Assembly (NCBI GenBank): GCA_046349595.1 | Contig: JAXMCA010000001.1 | Location: 124,001 to 188,000, forward strand | Source of the DNA: JACRLW01 sp046349595 | Lineage (GTDB): Bacteria; Planctomycetota; UBA1135; UBA2386 | Length of the DNA stretch: 64,000 bases | Reading direction: 5' to 3' | Shown here: positions 18,944 to 27,776 of the stretch, piece by piece | Layout of the letters: every line of letters begins with the position of its first letter | How positions within the stretch are numbered: the first letter of the stretch is position 1 | Position numbers and translations under genes: made by a program | The notes under the pieces: generated by a model | Told to the model about the DNA's origin: nothing | Seen by the model: the letters and a program-made list of their open reading frames with translations, nothing else | Databases searched by the model: none

Positions 18944-20434
18944 TCAGTGCAGGATCGCGGACCGGACGACTCGCGAAGCCCGCCCCGGCTCGCAGGACTG
19001 GAACCAGAGCTGCAGGCCGGCGAGCCCGGCGGGGAACACCAGGGGGAAGTCGGCGGCGCCGCCGGCATCGGCGATTCCGAAACCGACGAGGAGCGGATCG
19101 ACGAGCCGGTAGTCGACGCCGAGCAGCGCAAGGCGATACGGATCCGCCGCACCGAGCACGCTCAGCCCGAGAAAGACGGGCATCCCGGCAGCTGCGCCGC
19201 CGACGTGCACGACGGCGGGCACGCCCTCGCGCAGCTCCGGTACCGCGAGGTCCTCCCGGATGTCCTGGGTCTCGTTGTTCCAGAGCTGCAGGGGCGGGTT
19301 GCCGGTCCAGGCGCTGCCGACGATGTCGGTGTCGCCGTCACCGTCGAGATCGGCGGCGACGCCGTTGTGGATGCCGAACTGGCTGTCGACCTGCACGGTC
19401 TTCCAGAGCAGCCCGCGACCGTCGAGGTTGTAGTGGACGTGGATGCCGGGGCTGCTCGACGTGTGCATCTGACCGAGCACGACGTCGTTGGAGCCGTCAC
19501 CGTCGATGTCGGCGACCTGCAGGGTGTGCACGCGGTCGAGACCGGCGGAGATCAGGTGCGGCATCCACGCACCGGTCGCGGGGCCCGTGTGCCCGAACCA
19601 CAGCACGTCGGCGATGTTCTCCGAGCTGGAGTACAGCACGTCGAGCACGCCGTCGCCGTCGACGTCCGCGCACAGCGCCTTGAAGTCGGGGTCCACACCG
19701 CTCGTCGCGATGACGGATTCGGTCCAGAGCTGGCCATCGCGCGCCGCGCTGCCGCCGGGATCGCGAAGCCACGCACCCTGGATCACCAGATCGACGTTGC
19801 CGTCGGCGTCCAGGTCACCCGAGGTCATGCCCTCGTGGCCGGTCGAGGCCGCGGCGATCTGCACCCGCGTCCACGAGGCGTTGTCCTGGAAGAACACGTA
19901 CACCGAGGTGTCGTCGCGCGTGGCGACATCGAGCTGACCGTCGCCGTCGAAGTCGGCGAGCTCCACGTCCTTGCCCCAGCCGCCGATCGCGCCGATCACG
20001 TGCCTCTGCCACTGCACGCCGACGAAGGGATCGCCGGGCGGTCCCGAGGGCGAGCGCAGCGGGTTCTCGAACCACAGCAGGTTGTCGCCGTCCGGCCCGT
20101 CTGGCACCACGATGTCGATGTCGCCGTCGCCGTCGACGTCACCGCACTCGCCATCGGTCGAGAACTCGATCGCGGGTGTCGCGATGTGCGTCGAGGTCCA
20201 TTCGGGGAAGTGGTACCAATGCAGGCCCTCGACGGGATCGCCGCCGAGGACGACATCGAGCTTGCCGTCGCGATCGATGTCGGCGACGCACTTCACGTCA
20301 CCGGAGATCGCGTCGATCTGGCTGCGTGCGAAGATCGCCTGCCCGCGCACCGGGTGCACGAGCGCGCCCAGGGCGAGGGTCAGGGGGAGTACGGCGAGCG
20401 AAGGCCCGCGGATGGGGGAACGGACTGCGGGCAT
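18944..20434 (-). CDS. secreted FG-GAP/VCBS repeat protein (tandem paralogue 1)
   Basis: This is a 496-residue exoprotein with a longer signal peptide (hydrophobic core LAVLPLTLALGALV, cut near VRGQA). It has the same order of FG-GAP/VCBS repeats as its neighbour: DIDRDGKLDVV, DVDGDGDIDIV, DFDGDGQLDVA, DLDADGNVDLV, DVDGDGVLDVL, DIDGDGSNDVV and DLDGDGDTDIV. Several inter-repeat blocks are nearly the same in both, including EGLHWYHFPEW against EGLNWYHYPSW and LGQMHTSSSPG against VGQMHTSSTPG. The C-terminal domain ends GLQLWFQSCEPGRASRVVRS. Its ligand is unknown. Confidence 0.85.
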   Translation of the reverse strand: MPAVRSPIRGPSLAVLPLTLALGALVHPVRGQAIFARSQIDAISGDVKCVADIDRDGKLDVVLGGDPVEGLHWYHFPEWTSTHIATPAIEFSTDGECGDVDGDGDIDIVVPDGPDGDNLLWFENPLRSPSGPPGDPFVGVQWQRHVIGAIGGWGKDVELADFDGDGQLDVATRDDTSVYVFFQDNASWTRVQIAAASTGHEGMTSGDLDADGNVDLVIQGAWLRDPGGSAARDGQLWTESVIATSGVDPDFKALCADVDGDGVLDVLYSSSENIADVLWFGHTGPATGAWMPHLISAGLDRVHTLQVADIDGDGSNDVVLGQMHTSSSPGIHVHYNLDGRGLLWKTVQVDSQFGIHNGVAADLDGDGDTDIVGSAWTGNPPLQLWNNETQDIREDLAVPELREGVPAVVHVGGAAAGMPVFLGLSVLGAADPYRLALLGVDYRLVDPLLVGFGIADAGGAADFPLVFPAGLAGLQLWFQSCEPGRASRVVRSAILH

Positions 20435-20522
20435 GGAGACGCGAGCGCGGAAGGCGACGCCCCTGGTGGAGGGCGAGCCGGCGGGCCCTACGCGGTCCCG
20501 GCGGCGGGTGGCTTTTCGAAAT

Positions 20523-20541
20523 CCGGAGCCTTGCGGTCCGG
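20523..20541 (-). terminator. possible transcription terminator hairpin after aroC
   Basis: On the minus strand, 14 nt after the aroC stop, CCGGACC and GGCTCCGG can pair with one bulged base around a GCAA (GNRA-type) tetraloop. ATTTCG follows. The stem is short and the T-run is weak, so this is only a candidate. Confidence 0.3.
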
Positions 20542-20554
20542 CGAGTGGGGATTC

Positions 20555-21544
20555 TCAGCGCCGGGCCCGGTCGAGCAAGAGCGCATCGGCGAGGACCAGC
20601 GCGGTCATCGCCTCGAGCACCGGGATCACGCGGGGCACGATGCAGGGATCGTGGCGCCCCTTGCGTGCGACGTCGCCGATCGAGGACGCCGGCTTCACGG
20701 CGGCGAGCAGGCGCAGGTCCTCGCCGGTGCTGATCCCGCCGAGCATCCCGCCGAAATGCGTGCGGTCGGCCACGTACCGCGAGCCGTGCATCGTGGCGAC
20801 CTCGAAGCCCGCCCCGTAGGCGAAGCCGTGCACCGCGCCCACCGAGAGGAAGGCCTGGGCGAGCCTCGCCTTGAGCTTGTCGAAGACCGGTTCGCCGAGA
20901 CCTTGCGGTGTGCCGAGCACGCGCACCTCGACCAGACCGCCGATCGAATCGTCGCGGGCACGACAATCGCGCACGAATTCCTCCATCGCGACGGCGACCT
21001 CCGGATCGGCGCAGCGCAGCGGATTGGACTCGATGGTGTCGGGCAGGAAGCGCCGCGCGACGTGCGGACCGATCTGCAGTGCATGTCCGACGATCCGCAC
21101 CGTGGGCGGCAGGATGCGGCGGGCGATCACACCGGCGATCACGCGCGCCACCGTCTCGCGTCCGGAGCTGCGCCCGCCGCCGCGGTGGTCGCGGTGCGCG
21201 TACTTGCGCGCCCAGGTCTCGTCGGCGTGACCGGGACGCGGCGTGTCGCGCAGCGCCGCGTAGTCCTTTGGGCGCGCATCGAGATTGCGCACCAGCACGG
21301 CGATCGGGGTGCCGGTCGTGCGCCCCTCGAAGACACCGGACAGGATCTCCGGCTGATCGGGTTCGCGTCGCGCGCTGGTCGCGTCGCTCTGGCCTGGTCG
21401 ACGTCGTGCGAGTTCGGGCAGGAAGTCCTCGACGCGCAGCTCGATGCCGGCCGGGCAACCGTCGACGACCACGCCGAGCGCCTCGCCGTGCGACTCGCCG
21501 AAGGTCGTCAGGGTCAGCAGTTCACCGAAGCTGTTCGCCGGCAT
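20555..21544 (-). CDS. aroC: chorismate synthase
   Basis: This 329-residue enzyme converts 5-enolpyruvylshikimate-3-phosphate to chorismate, the last step of the shikimate pathway. It uses reduced FMN. Family signatures are present: GESHGEALGVVVDGCPAGI near the N-terminus, then GRSSGRETVARV, the central RPGHADETWARKYAHRDHRGG block and HFGGMLGGISTGEDL near the C-terminus. It is somewhat shorter than the usual 350-390 residues but has all the main blocks. The ATG at 21544 was chosen because it begins the conserved N-terminus MPANSFGELLTLTTFGESHG. It overlaps the end of the upstream AroA-AroK gene by 23 nt, so the two are probably translationally coupled. Confidence 0.95.
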   Translation of the reverse strand: MPANSFGELLTLTTFGESHGEALGVVVDGCPAGIELRVEDFLPELARRRPGQSDATSARREPDQPEILSGVFEGRTTGTPIAVLVRNLDARPKDYAALRDTPRPGHADETWARKYAHRDHRGGGRSSGRETVARVIAGVIARRILPPTVRIVGHALQIGPHVARRFLPDTIESNPLRCADPEVAVAMEEFVRDCRARDDSIGGLVEVRVLGTPQGLGEPVFDKLKARLAQAFLSVGAVHGFAYGAGFEVATMHGSRYVADRTHFGGMLGGISTGEDLRLLAAVKPASSIGDVARKGRHDPCIVPRVIPVLEAMTALVLADALLLDRARR

Positions 21545-23363
21545 CGCTCTCCTTCCTCGTGTCGGTCTGCGGATGTGCGAGCCAGGGTGCGCGCAACCAG
21601 TCGCGCACCGCGGTGACACGCTGCGCCACGCTGCCGCCGTTGAGCACCGTGGTCGCGACCGCGGCGAAGGCGGGTTCGCGCCGGGCGAGGAGCGTGCGCA
21701 CCTCCTCTTCGAGAGGCAGTTCGGTCAGACGGGGCCGATCGCCGCGCGCGAGGCGCTCGGTGAGCGTCGCGACGTCTTCCTGCAGCCACACCACCAGGGC
21801 GCGATCGTGCAAGAGACGCTCGGTGCCCGGCGATTCGATCGCACCGCCGCCGATCGCGACGACCTGCCCGGGCACGATCACGCGCGCCACGATCGCGGCC
21901 TCGTGTGCACGGAAGGCATCCCAGCCGTGGCGTTGCACGAAGCCGCGGATCGGACCGTGGTCGCGCTCGAACTCGGCGTCGGTGTCGGCGGCCTGCAGCG
22001 ACAGGGCTTCGGCGAGCGCCGGCGCCAGCGTGCTCTTCCCGGCGCCGCGCATGCCGACCAGTGCGATGGCGCGCGGGAGCTGCGCGCACGAAGCGAGGTC
22101 GGCGAAGAAGCGCGGGTAGCTCTTCTTCACGCAGTCGACGTCGTCGATCTCGATGCCCTCGACCACGCTGCCGAGCACCGCGAAGGCCATCGCGAGGCGG
22201 TGATCGCCGTGGCTGCACAGCGCGGCGCCGTGCAGCGGTCGACCGCCGCGCACCGCGAAGCCGTCCGCCGTGGCGACCACGTCGGCACCCGTCTTCTGGA
22301 GCTCGGTCACGAGGCAGGTGATGCGGTCGCTCTCCTTGTCGCGCAGGTGGGCGCCGCCGCCGAGAATCGTCTCGCCGTCGCGGAACAGCGCGGCCACCAC
22401 CAGGTTCGGAGCCTGATCGGGCGTGTCGGCGAGATCGACGACGAGGTCGCCGGTGTCGCCGAGCTGTTCGAGCAGCAGCGGCATCAGCCGGTCGCCCTGC
22501 GCGGAGTCCAGGGCGAGGTTGGCGCCGCGGAAGCGGCTGCGTGTGATGCGCGCGAGCACCAGGAACGCACCCGCCGCACTCCAGTCGCCCTCGATGCGCA
22601 GGTCGCCGGGGCTGCGCAGCGTCCGCGGCGCGATCGACCAGCGCTTGCCGCGCACGTCGATGCGCGCCCCGAAGTCGGAGAGGACGCGTGCCGTGAGATC
22701 GGCGTAGCCCGCCGAGACCAGCGGACCCGTGAGCTCGATGTCGAGTCCGCTCTCGATCCCGCTCTCGATCCCGCTGCCGAGCAGGCTGCCGATCAGCAGC
22801 AGCGCGGAGAGGTGCTGGCTCGAGGTCGATGCGTCGAGCGCGACCGGACCGCCGTGCATGCCGCCGCCGCGGATCGTCAGCGGGGCGTGGCCGTCGGTGT
22901 CGTCGAGCTGCGCACCGAGTTGTCGCAGCGCGTCGCACAGCGCCGCGATCGGGCGTTGCTGCAGGCGCGCGTTGCCGGTCAGAGTCCAGGTGCCGGGACA
23001 CAGCGTGGCGACCGCGGACAAGAAGCGCAGCGGGGCACCGCCGGCGCCGCAGTCGATGAGCGCCGTGGCCGAGCCGTCGCCTTCCGGAAGGCCGCCCTCG
23101 ATGTCGAGGATGCCGTCGTCCTGCGCGAACCAGCGGATCCGGAAGCCGAGCTTCGCGAGGCCGTCGACGAGGGCGAGCACGTCGTCGCAGGGTGTGGCAT
23201 CGACGATCGTCGTGCGCCCCTCGGCGAGACATGCCGCGACGATGGCACGCAACGCCACCGATTTCGAACCGGGCAGTGCGATCGTGATGTCGAACGGCAG
23301 GCGCAGGGTGCGCACCCTCATCGGGCGCACATCGAAGCAGGCGACGTCGATTCCGGCGAGCAT
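21522..23363 (-). CDS. aroA-aroK: bifunctional EPSP synthase / shikimate kinase fusion
   Basis: This 613-residue protein joins two consecutive-pathway enzymes. Residues 1-427 are 3-phosphoshikimate 1-carboxyvinyltransferase: PGSKS (31-35), GAGGAPLRF (107-114, in place of the usual NAGTAMRPL), DTPDQAP with the catalytic Asp, RDKESDR (341-347) and HGDHRLAM (385-392). Residues 430-590 are shikimate kinase: Walker A GMRGAGKST (437-445), the shikimate-binding DTDAEFE (460-466), GGGAIE (505-510) and RPRLTE (543-548). The fusion order is the same as in the fungal AROM polypeptide. The ATG at 23363 was chosen because AGAAGGT lies 7 nt upstream. An in-frame ATG at 23321 lacks such a site. Residues 198-207 contain a short GIES repeat. 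Confidence 0.93.
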   Translation of the reverse strand: MLAGIDVACFDVRPMRVRTLRLPFDITIALPGSKSVALRAIVAACLAEGRTTIVDATPCDDVLALVDGLAKLGFRIRWFAQDDGILDIEGGLPEGDGSATALIDCGAGGAPLRFLSAVATLCPGTWTLTGNARLQQRPIAALCDALRQLGAQLDDTDGHAPLTIRGGGMHGGPVALDASTSSQHLSALLLIGSLLGSGIESGIESGLDIELTGPLVSAGYADLTARVLSDFGARIDVRGKRWSIAPRTLRSPGDLRIEGDWSAAGAFLVLARITRSRFRGANLALDSAQGDRLMPLLLEQLGDTGDLVVDLADTPDQAPNLVVAALFRDGETILGGGAHLRDKESDRITCLVTELQKTGADVVATADGFAVRGGRPLHGAALCSHGDHRLAMAFAVLGSVVEGIEIDDVDCVKKSYPRFFADLASCAQLPRAIALVGMRGAGKSTLAPALAEALSLQAADTDAEFERDHGPIRGFVQRHGWDAFRAHEAAIVARVIVPGQVVAIGGGAIESPGTERLLHDRALVVWLQEDVATLTERLARGDRPRLTELPLEEEVRTLLARREPAFAAVATTVLNGGSVAQRVTAVRDWLRAPWLAHPQTDTRKESDAGEQLR

Positions 23364-23399
23364 CGACCCTACCTTCTTCGGCCGCAGAAGAGCGACGAC

Positions 23400-25022
23400 A
23401 TGACCGATCTCGACCAGAGGCCAGAGTGGAGCGCGCTGCGTGCGTGCCGGGAGCGCATCGAGGCCACGACCCTGCGCGCGCTGTTCGCGGCGGACCCCGA
23501 ACGGGCGCAGCGCATGTCCTTCGAGGCCGCCGGTTGGTGGGTCGATGCGAGCAAGCACCGCGTCGATCCGCACACCCTCGCCGCCTTGCGCGCGCTGGCC
23601 GAGGCGACCGGCGTGCGGCCGCGGGCCACGGCGATGTTCACGGGCGAGAGGATCAACGGCACCGAGGGCCGCGCCGTGCTCCACACCGCGCTGCGTGCGC
23701 CGCGCGGCACGCGCATCCCCGTCGACGGCGTCGACGTGGTGCCCGAGGTCCACGCCGTGCTCGATCGCTGCGCGGCCTTCGCCGATGCGGTGCGCGGCGG
23801 TGCCTGGCGCGGCCACTCCGGCGCGCGCATCCGCAACGTGGTGAACATCGGCATCGGCGGATCCGATCTCGGTCCGGCGATGTGCACCGAGGCCTTGCGG
23901 CACTATGCGAACCGCTCGATGTGCTTCCGCTTCGTGTCGAACGTCGACGGTACGCACCTCGCCGAGGCGCTGCGCGACCTCGATCCGCGCGAGACGCTGT
24001 TCATCGTCTGCTCGAAGACCTTCACCACGCTGGAGACGCTGCTCAATGCGCACAGCGCACGGCGCTGGCTGCTCGGCGGATTCCGCGGCGAGGAAGCGGC
24101 GATCGCGCGGCACTTCGTGGCGGTGTCGACCAACGAGGCCGAGGTGCGTCGCTTCGGCATCGACCCCGCCAACATGTTCGGGTTCTGGGACTGGGTCGGC
24201 GGGCGCTACAGCGTCGGCTCGGCCGTCGGCCTCGGTCTGATGCTGGCCATCGGTCCGCAGCGCTTCCGCGAGTTCCTCGCCGGCTTCCGCGCGATGGACG
24301 AGCACTTCCGCGATGCGCCCTTCGAGCGCAATGCGCCGCTGCTGCTCGGCATGCTCGAGGTCTGGTATCGAGGTGTGCTCGGTTGTGCCTCGCGCGCCGT
24401 GCTGCCCTACGACCAGTACCTGGCCCGCTTCCCCGCCTACCTCCAGCAGCTCGACATGGAGAGCAACGGCAAGCGCGTGACCGGCGACGGCACCGCCGTG
24501 CGCTGGGAGACCGGACCGATCGTCTGGGGCGAGCCCGGGACCAACGGCCAGCACGCCTTCTACCAGCTCCTGCACCAGGGGACGTCGACGGTGCCCTGCG
24601 ACTTCATCGGCTTCTGCCGTTCGCTCAATCCGATCGGCGATCACCACGACCAGCTGATGGCGAACTGCTTCGCGCAGACCGAGGCGCTCGCCTTCGGCAA
24701 GACCGCCGACGAGGTCCGCGCCGAGGGCGTGCCCGAGGCCCTGGTCGCGCACAAGACCTTCCCGGGCAACCGTCCGTCGACCACGCTGCTCGCCGATGCG
24801 CTCACGCCGCACGCGCTCGGCGCCCTGATCGCGCTCTACGAACACCAGGTCTTCGTGCAGGGCGTGGTGTTCGGGGTGAACTCCTTCGACCAATGGGGAG
24901 TGGAGCTCGGCAAGGTGCTCGCCAAACGCATCGCCGCGGAGCTCACCACGACCGGCGCCTTGCGCCACGACGCCTCGACCAACGCGCTGATCGCGCGCTA
25001 CCGCCAGGGGAGGAAGCGATGA
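23400..25022 (+). CDS. pgi: glucose-6-phosphate isomerase
   Basis: This 540-residue cytoplasmic enzyme interconverts glucose 6-phosphate and fructose 6-phosphate. It shows both family signatures. The first is NIGIGGSDLGPAMCTEAL with the downstream SKTFTTLETL phosphate-binding block. The second is VNSFDQWGVELGKVLAKRI near the C-terminus. FWDWVGGRYSVGSAVGL and the Glu/His region MESNGKRVTGDG are also present. The length is that of the long bacterial/eukaryotic form. The gene is divergent from aroA-aroK with only 36 nt between the start codons and overlaps gnd by ATGA. Confidence 0.96.
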   Translation: MTDLDQRPEWSALRACRERIEATTLRALFAADPERAQRMSFEAAGWWVDASKHRVDPHTLAALRALAEATGVRPRATAMFTGERINGTEGRAVLHTALRAPRGTRIPVDGVDVVPEVHAVLDRCAAFADAVRGGAWRGHSGARIRNVVNIGIGGSDLGPAMCTEALRHYANRSMCFRFVSNVDGTHLAEALRDLDPRETLFIVCSKTFTTLETLLNAHSARRWLLGGFRGEEAAIARHFVAVSTNEAEVRRFGIDPANMFGFWDWVGGRYSVGSAVGLGLMLAIGPQRFREFLAGFRAMDEHFRDAPFERNAPLLLGMLEVWYRGVLGCASRAVLPYDQYLARFPAYLQQLDMESNGKRVTGDGTAVRWETGPIVWGEPGTNGQHAFYQLLHQGTSTVPCDFIGFCRSLNPIGDHHDQLMANCFAQTEALAFGKTADEVRAEGVPEALVAHKTFPGNRPSTTLLADALTPHALGALIALYEHQVFVQGVVFGVNSFDQWGVELGKVLAKRIAAELTTTGALRHDASTNALIARYRQGRKR

Positions 25023-26020
25023 AGATGCAGATCGGGATGATCGGACTCGGGCGCATGGGCGCGAACATGGTGCGTCGACTCGCGCGCGCCGGGCACCAAT
25101 GCGTGGTCTTCGACCGCAATGCCGAAGCGGTGGCGTCGCTCTGCGCCGAGGGTGCGATCGGTGCAGACGATCCCGTCGACCTGCTCGCGCGTTTGCCCGA
25201 GCCGCGCATCGTGTGGCTGATGATCCCCGCGGGGCTGGTCGACGGCGTGATCGCCGAACTCGAACCGCACCTGCGTGCCGGTGACGTGATCATCGACGGC
25301 GGCAACACGCACTACCACCACGACATCCGCCGGGCCAAGGAACTCGAGCCGCGCGGCGTGCACTACGTCGACGTCGGCACCAGCGGCGGCGTGTGGGGAC
25401 TCGAGCGCGGCTATTGCCTGATGGTCGGCGGCGCGACAACGACGGTCCTCGAACTCGCGCCGATCTTCGACGCGCTGTGTCCCGGCCTCGGTGCCGCGCC
25501 GCGTCTGCCCGGCGCCGAACGCCTCGGCACCGCGGAGCGCGGCTGGCTCCATTGCGGTGCCGCGGGCGCCGGTCACTTCGTGAAGATGGTCCACAACGGC
25601 ATCGAGTACGGCCTGATGGCCGCCTATGCCGAGGGCCTCAACCTGCTGCGCCATGCCGACGCCGGCCACGCCTCGCACGTGCAGGACGCCGAGACCTCGC
25701 CGCTCGAACACCCCGAGCACTTCCAGTTCGAGTTCGACCTCGCGGCCATCACCGAACTGTGGCGCCGCGGCAGCGTGGTCGGCTCCTGGCTGCTCGACCT
25801 CACCGCGCAGAAGCTCTGCGAAGACCCCGAACTCGAACTCTTCGATTCGAAGGTCAAGGACTCGGGCGAGGGCCGCTGGACCATCGAAGCCGCAGTGCAG
25901 GCGGGCGTGCCGGTGCACACGCTGAGCGCCGCTCTCTTCGACCGCTTCAACTCACGCGGTCAGGGCGACTTCGCGGGCAAGGTGCTGTCGGCGATGCGGC
26001 GCGCCTTCGGCGGGCACTGA
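25019..26020 (+). CDS. gnd: 6-phosphogluconate dehydrogenase, short (NAD-type) form
   Basis: This 333-residue enzyme oxidatively decarboxylates 6-phosphogluconate to ribulose 5-phosphate. The N-terminal nucleotide fold begins MQIGMIGLGRMGANMVRRL, followed by DRN at the end of beta2, as in NAD-preferring forms. The substrate region has VDVGTSGGVWGLERGYCLMV and GAGHFVKMVHNGIEYG, which contains the catalytic Lys and the Asn-Gly-Ile-Glu-Tyr block. The length is typical of the short GndA/YqeC group, not the 470-residue dimeric form. The ATG overlaps the pgi stop. An in-frame ATG two codons later is an alternative. Co-expression with pgi points to carbon flux between glycolysis and the pentose phosphate pathway. 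Confidence 0.94.
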   Translation: MKMQIGMIGLGRMGANMVRRLARAGHQCVVFDRNAEAVASLCAEGAIGADDPVDLLARLPEPRIVWLMIPAGLVDGVIAELEPHLRAGDVIIDGGNTHYHHDIRRAKELEPRGVHYVDVGTSGGVWGLERGYCLMVGGATTTVLELAPIFDALCPGLGAAPRLPGAERLGTAERGWLHCGAAGAGHFVKMVHNGIEYGLMAAYAEGLNLLRHADAGHASHVQDAETSPLEHPEHFQFEFDLAAITELWRRGSVVGSWLLDLTAQKLCEDPELELFDSKVKDSGEGRWTIEAAVQAGVPVHTLSAALFDRFNSRGQGDFAGKVLSAMRRAFGGH

Positions 26021-26245
26021 ACTCGCGGCGAGGAGCGGGCGCCGATTGCGGACGACTCCGTTCGGTCTGCCGCACGTCGCCTCCGGCAAAGCGAGGACGG
26101 ACGATCTCGTCGCGGGTCATCTCTTCGCCCGAGCCTTCCTTCAGAGCGGAAGTCTCGTCGTGCGTCGGATTCTGCATGCCTTGGGCCATCTCGCCGAGTC
26201 GTGCCGGCACCTGGTGAACTGGGCTCGGACCTGAGGCGCGTCGTC

Positions 26246-26273
26246 TTGCCGAGTGCGGCGCGATTCCTACTGT
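26246..26273 (+). promoter_or_regulatory. predicted promoter TTGCCG-16-TACTGT, leaderless
   Basis: TTGCCG (26246-26251) and TACTGT (26268-26273) are spaced by 16 nt. The predicted start near 26280 is about 3 nt before the ATG at 26283, so the transcript would be leaderless. The 260-nt gap after gnd otherwise holds no supported gene. Confidence 0.45.
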
Positions 26274-26282
26274 GCGCGCTCC

Positions 26283-27767
26283 ATGAGCCGACCCTCGCCT
26301 CTCCGGATCCGGAGCATCCTCGGTGCGATGCTCCTGGCGTCGACCCTCCTGCGGGCCCAGTCGCTGCCGCGCTTCCATGCGCTCCAGGTCGAGGAGACCC
26401 AGGTGGATTGGACCGTGGAGCATGCCGTCGGCTTCAACGCGCGTGGCTCCTTCACCTACTACAGCACCAACGGCGACTTCGTCCGCTACTCCAACGGCAC
26501 GGTGCAGTCCCTCGCGCCCGACCAGCTGGGTGACTACCAGAGCTACACCGGCGGCGGAATCGACGATCTGGACCGGGTCCTCGTCACGCAGTTGGTCCAT
26601 CCGGTGCCGGGTTCGACGATCGGTCGCGCCGCGCTCCGTCACCCGGATGGCAGCATCACCCAGCTCCAGCCGTACTCCGAGAGCCATTGGAACGAGGTCG
26701 AGACCTCCGGTGCGAAGCTTGGTCATGCGGGTCACCTGATCAGCGGCCAGCGATGGCATTTCGATGCGCAATACCAGCTCGTGCTCATCGCGGGCTCTCT
26801 CGTCTGGGGCTACTTCTGTCAGGGCCTCGTCACGAACCTGCTCCAATACTCCGGCTTGCCGTCTTCGGCCCAGGTCTTCTGGATGTCGGGCAGGCCGAAC
26901 GCCTTCGGGGAGCGGGGCTGCCTGGTGCTCGAGCAGGTCCCCGGCGGACAGAACTACCGGATCTACCGACTGACGAGTTCGGCGCAGTACATCCCGATGT
27001 ACTCGGTGCTCCCCACGGCCATTCCGGCCGGCGGTGGCAGCGCCCAGTTCAATGACCGGCGTGAGTTCAGTGTCCTGGCTGCAGACCCGGCGCTGGGCCC
27101 CAATGTGTATTCGGGGACCTGCGTGTTCCAGCCGGATGGCACCAGCCGGTTCCTTAACTCGAAGGCCAATGGCAACATGGGTGTCAACCTCGAGGGGATC
27201 GGTCTCGGCCAAACCCCGTACACGCCGCCATCCGGCGGTGCGGGCTTCATCTACAGGTGGACCCAGACCCTGCCGACCCAGGCCTTCGCGATGCTCGACG
27301 GTCTGCTCGACGACAATGCGGGATATCGCCTGCAGCCGGCGGCCATGGCCGGTCCTTTGTTCATCAACGACGCCGGGCAGATCCTCGCTCCGGGCTACAA
27401 CCCGAGCGGAGCGCCGCGCTATCTCCTGCTCCATCCCCGTGTCGCGCCGGTGCTCGCCCTCGACATTCCGACGTCGAGGCGCAACGCCCAGGCGCGGCAT
27501 GACGTCTCCGTCGAGCAGGACGGCACGATCCTGGTGCGCATCGTCGGCGGCGAGCCGGGTCAGTACGGCGCCCTGTTCCTCCGGCTCGGGGCATCGATCT
27601 TCTACATCGAGAACACCCTCGCCATCTTCGACCCCGAGCAGACCCTCGAGATCCGCCTGCCGATCCCCGCGAGCGTCCGCGGCGCCTCGCTCGATCTGCT
27701 CGCGGCTTCGCTCGACAGCACCTACTCGATCCTGACGAGCCTCGACCTGCGGATCACGCTGAACTGA
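26283..27767 (+). CDS. secreted protein of unknown function
   Basis: This is a 494-residue exoprotein with an N-terminal signal (basic start, hydrophobic ILGAMLLASTLLRAQ). I do not recognise a family. The body is rich in Gly, Ser, Tyr and aromatic residues and has repeated strand patterns with short motifs such as DDLDRVLVTQL and INDAGQILAPGYN. The latter type resembles the repeats of HAF/extracellular beta-propeller proteins (N-D-x-G-x-I/V). The last 100 residues form a beta-rich end domain terminating in LDLRITLN. The ATG at 26283 was chosen over an in-frame GTG at 26253 because of the promoter position and the signal peptide. Confidence 0.7.
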   Translation: MSRPSPLRIRSILGAMLLASTLLRAQSLPRFHALQVEETQVDWTVEHAVGFNARGSFTYYSTNGDFVRYSNGTVQSLAPDQLGDYQSYTGGGIDDLDRVLVTQLVHPVPGSTIGRAALRHPDGSITQLQPYSESHWNEVETSGAKLGHAGHLISGQRWHFDAQYQLVLIAGSLVWGYFCQGLVTNLLQYSGLPSSAQVFWMSGRPNAFGERGCLVLEQVPGGQNYRIYRLTSSAQYIPMYSVLPTAIPAGGGSAQFNDRREFSVLAADPALGPNVYSGTCVFQPDGTSRFLNSKANGNMGVNLEGIGLGQTPYTPPSGGAGFIYRWTQTLPTQAFAMLDGLLDDNAGYRLQPAAMAGPLFINDAGQILAPGYNPSGAPRYLLLHPRVAPVLALDIPTSRRNAQARHDVSVEQDGTILVRIVGGEPGQYGALFLRLGASIFYIENTLAIFDPEQTLEIRLPIPASVRGASLDLLAASLDSTYSILTSLDLRITLN

Positions 27768-27776
27768 CGGCTCCGG

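Noticed and set aside
22740..22775. Short direct repeats (CTCTCGATCCCG) that look like a small array
   Set aside because: They encode a repeated GIES in the EPSP synthase part, keep the frame and have only about three units. Not a CRISPR.
21444..23399. Long plus-strand open frame ahead of pgi
   Set aside because: It is antisense to aroA-aroK. The pgi protein proper starts at 23400, as shown by its N-terminus and the ATG position.
26046..26234. A 62-codon plus-strand ORF after gnd, and an overlapping minus-strand frame
   Set aside because: Neither has a recognised motif, ribosome-binding site or typical codon pattern. The gap is better left as intergenic.
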